From: an uncultured Lentisphaerota bacterium
GTDB lineage: Bacteria; Verrucomicrobiota; Lentisphaeria; Victivallales; UBA1829
Reading direction: 5' to 3'
Assembly: GCA_900320095.1 (NCBI GenBank)
Contig: ONQZ01000003.1
Span: 1 to 64,000, forward strand
Length of the DNA stretch: 64,000 nucleotides
Positions 62,269 to 64,000 of this stretch are shown in pieces. Under the pieces are notes generated by a model, which saw only the letters and a list, made by a program, of their open reading frames with translations, made no database searches and was not told the DNA's origin. Position 1 is the first letter of the stretch; each line of letters starts with the position of its first letter. The position numbers were made by a program, and so were the translations under genes.

Positions 62269-62348
62269 TCACAAAAATACAGCATGATTTCCATAAATAT
62301 TCACAAAAACGCAGCATTATCTTCGCGAGAGATCACAAAAACACAGCA
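62269..62348. repeat. Three 16-bp direct repeats at exact 32-bp spacing
   Basis: TCACAAAAATACAGCA at 62269, TCACAAAAACGCAGCA at 62301 and TCACAAAAACACAGCA at 62333 have a start-to-start distance of 32 bp (three helical turns). They lie next to the divergent promoter of the ATPase gene. They could be binding sites for a regulator or iterons. The further stretch 62349-63053 shows one hairpin (AAGCCCG/CGGGCTT at about 62645-62670) and the debris at 62922-62970, but no gene. Confidence 0.7.
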
Positions 62349-62921
62349 CGACGGCAAGTCGTCAGCAGGCAGCCCGTTCCAAATCTGGGCAAGTGGAGGC
62401 GGAAAGTTCAGTGTAACGGTTGCGCGAAAAGCGCAGAATGGTGGTAATGAGGCCACTTTTCGCAGGTACAACTTGTCCGAATTTGACCTCACAATAATCC
62501 CGCGCGGTGACACAAAAACTGCTAATCGGGCATGGCTTTTTTTAGCAGTTTTGCGATTTTGGTCCCCGAATCGGCTCGAAAAAGGGTATGAAAGATGATG
62601 CGGATAGCAGGTTTGAGTTCGGATTTGTGGGGGAAAAATGAGAAAAGCCCGGTGGAATCTATCGGGCTTGAAGAATCGAATGGTGGTGTACCCCGATTAC
62701 AAGCCTGTGATTGCTATCGCCACACAACTGTTTTGCTTGATTTTCGCTCAAGTTATGTCTCTTAATTGGCAGTTTAGTAATTTCCTGTTAGCGGTTATTA
62801 GCTAAGTTTCTAAAACATAGGTTTTGGTGACTTTAGTTTATGGGCTTTTTTGAGCAATGGAGTACCATTCCCCCAAAAAAAGGAATCCTGCTAATACCAG
62901 ATAGCATCAAAGATGGAATTG

Positions 62922-62970
62922 AGCTTGATTCGGCAACTTGGCGGGATTTCATTTAGCAACTTGGCAAAAA
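62922..62970 (-). repeat. Dispersed sequence related to 54529-54573
   Basis: This stretch aligns without gaps to 54529-54573. It also contains two internal copies of GCAACTTGGC. See the entry at 54529. Confidence 0.45.
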
Positions 62971-63053
62971 GCTGATTCGGCTCTTATTGTCGGAGCAACT
63001 CCCCGCGTTTCCCTGGAGGAGACGTTTTCTTCAATCGCCCTCAGGATGAATAC

Positions 63054-63081
63054 TTGATTATTTCATTGTACATGCTATATT
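63054..63081 (+). promoter_or_regulatory. Promoter of the 5'-nucleotidase-type gene
   Basis: TTGATT at 63054-63059 and TATATT at 63076-63081 are 16 bp apart. Confidence 0.6.
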
Positions 63082-63131
63082 ACCTGTGTACTTCACCAAT
63101 AACCTTATCTTAACCCGAAGGATATGACGCC

Positions 63132-64000
63132 ATGAAAAAAATCATTTCGATTCTATTCCTTTTTGTTGCGTTCGTGTGTGGTATTCCGTTTGTTTCCGCT
63201 GAAGAAGAGGAGAGTTTTTCCATTTTTCAGACAACGGACATTCACGGGGTTGTCGGGGATAAAACAAATCCCGGACTGTTGCAGGTCGCATCTGAAATAC
63301 GCAGACAACGCAAGGAAATCGGTGAAAACACATTGTGGATCGACTGCGGCGATCTGATGCAAGGCACATCGATTGCAGCTTCCGATCAGGGCGCAAGCAT
63401 GATCAACGCGCTCAGTACGGCGGGATGCGATATCTTTGTGCCCGGAAACCATGATTTCGATTACGGACGGGAAACACTGATCCGCAACTTGAATGCGTTC
63501 CACGGGACGGTTCTCGGTGCGAATCTGAAAATAAACGGATACGACAAACTGAAACCATGGACTCTGATCGAACGGGGCAAATACCGGATTGCCGTCATCG
63601 GCATCGTGACTCCTTTCCTGAAGCAGTTGACCAGGCGCACCCCGCAAATCCTGGAGGGGATCGAAGTGACTTCCGCCGAGGATGCCCTCAAGTCCATCAT
63701 GCCGGACATCATGAAAAAGGAACCGAACGTAATCGTCCTCGCAATCCATCTTGGGGAATATACCGGAGAGAGAATGACCGGAACAGGGAAACCGATTTAT
63801 CTGTCCGCTTTTTCAACCGATTACCCGCAGATCGACCTGATTCTGAGCGGGCACTCGCACAGCACGGTGGCGGGGAAGAGTCTGACCCCGGATGCATGGC
63901 TGGCACAGGCGCCCTTTCAGGGGAAAGACGCAGTGAAGGTCGACCTGCAATTGAAGCAGGGCGAACGCAAAAAAGTTTCAATCACCTCGAAACTGCTCAA
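63132..64000 (+). CDS. 5'-nucleotidase/UshA-type metallophosphoesterase, N-terminal part
   Basis: The frame opens at ATG 63132 and is still open at the window end, giving 289 residues. A Sec signal peptide (IISILFLFVAFVCGIPFVSA) is followed by the calcineurin-like metal motifs: FQTTDIHG (D-x-H), IDCGDLMQG, VPGNHDFDYG, LAIHLGE and LSGHSH. The order and spacing fit secreted 5'-nucleotidase/2',3'-cyclic phosphodiesterase enzymes that release nucleosides and phosphate in the periplasm. The C-terminal substrate domain lies outside the window. Confidence 0.9.
   Translation, partial: MKKIISILFLFVAFVCGIPFVSAEEEESFSIFQTTDIHGVVGDKTNPGLLQVASEIRRQRKEIGENTLWIDCGDLMQGTSIAASDQGASMINALSTAGCDIFVPGNHDFDYGRETLIRNLNAFHGTVLGANLKINGYDKLKPWTLIERGKYRIAVIGIVTPFLKQLTRRTPQILEGIEVTSAEDALKSIMPDIMKKEPNVIVLAIHLGEYTGERMTGTGKPIYLSAFSTDYPQIDLILSGHSHSTVAGKSLTPDAWLAQAPFQGKDAVKVDLQLKQGERKKVSITSKLL

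Noticed and set aside
62284-62598. 104-residue frame after the 32-bp repeats
   Set aside because: It starts inside the repeats and has no ribosome-binding site or domain.

Overview
The window is about 64 kb of bacterial chromosome from a Gram-negative, rod-shaped organism. It carries an LPS-assembly outer-membrane protein (LptD), MreB, LspA and several lipoproteins. The gene mix suggests the PVC superphylum, and Lentisphaerota/Victivallales is my best guess; this is inference, because no rRNA gene is present. Many genes share a sigma-70-like promoter with a TATATT -10 box and a 16-17 bp spacer.

1-13,045: an integrated mobile region. It starts with the end of a DUF4143 ATPase and a PIF1/RecD-like helicase. 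A small secreted protein follows, then a near-consensus promoter that drives about 500 bp of apparently non-coding, hairpin-rich sequence ending in a terminator. Next come two small excisionase-like genes and a RepA-like ATPase joined by ATGA overlaps, and a tyrosine integrase. The region ends with a second DUF4143 ATPase bracketed by direct repeats and a COG1106-type AAA ATPase. It stops exactly at the 3' half of a tRNA-Val(GAC) gene that still has its own terminator. This is the classic scar of tRNA-targeted integration; the intact tRNA-Val should lie left of the window.

13,046-26,906: core genes. ackA is followed by a long minus-strand run (dksA-like, lspA, miaA, lptD, lysA, mreB, ruvB, a glycosyltransferase and a polysaccharide deacetylase). 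These cover cell envelope, lysine/peptidoglycan precursor supply, cell shape and recombination. A PHP phosphoesterase and trmB follow on the plus strand. The DksA-like protein has a long Lys/Ala/Pro histone-like N-terminal repeat.

26,907-49,990: mixed core and accessory genes. Two arrays of three 40-nt palindromic hairpins, with a period of about 180 bp, sit before the TRL-like lipoprotein gene and after feoB. Other genes are prmC, an archaeal-type phosphoglycerate mutase, a LexA-like regulator without the catalytic serine, azlCD, feoAB, a DUF2339/DUF3999 pair, a third DUF4143 ATPase, glgC, an HD hydrolase, a TSUP permease, a YihY protein, an LplT-like MFS transporter, an RDD-like membrane protein and a WbsX-like GH99-related protein.

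49,991-64,000: a more fluid region. It holds decayed RND-pump fragments, a clostripain-RTX secreted protease, an M13 metallopeptidase with a Firmicutes-like character, cysK, a LemA protein, a mosaic gene remnant built partly from a copy of the lemA 3' end, a flavodoxin-type reductase, a fourth DUF4143 ATPase, 32-bp-spaced direct repeats, and the start of a 5'-nucleotidase-type phosphoesterase cut by the window end.
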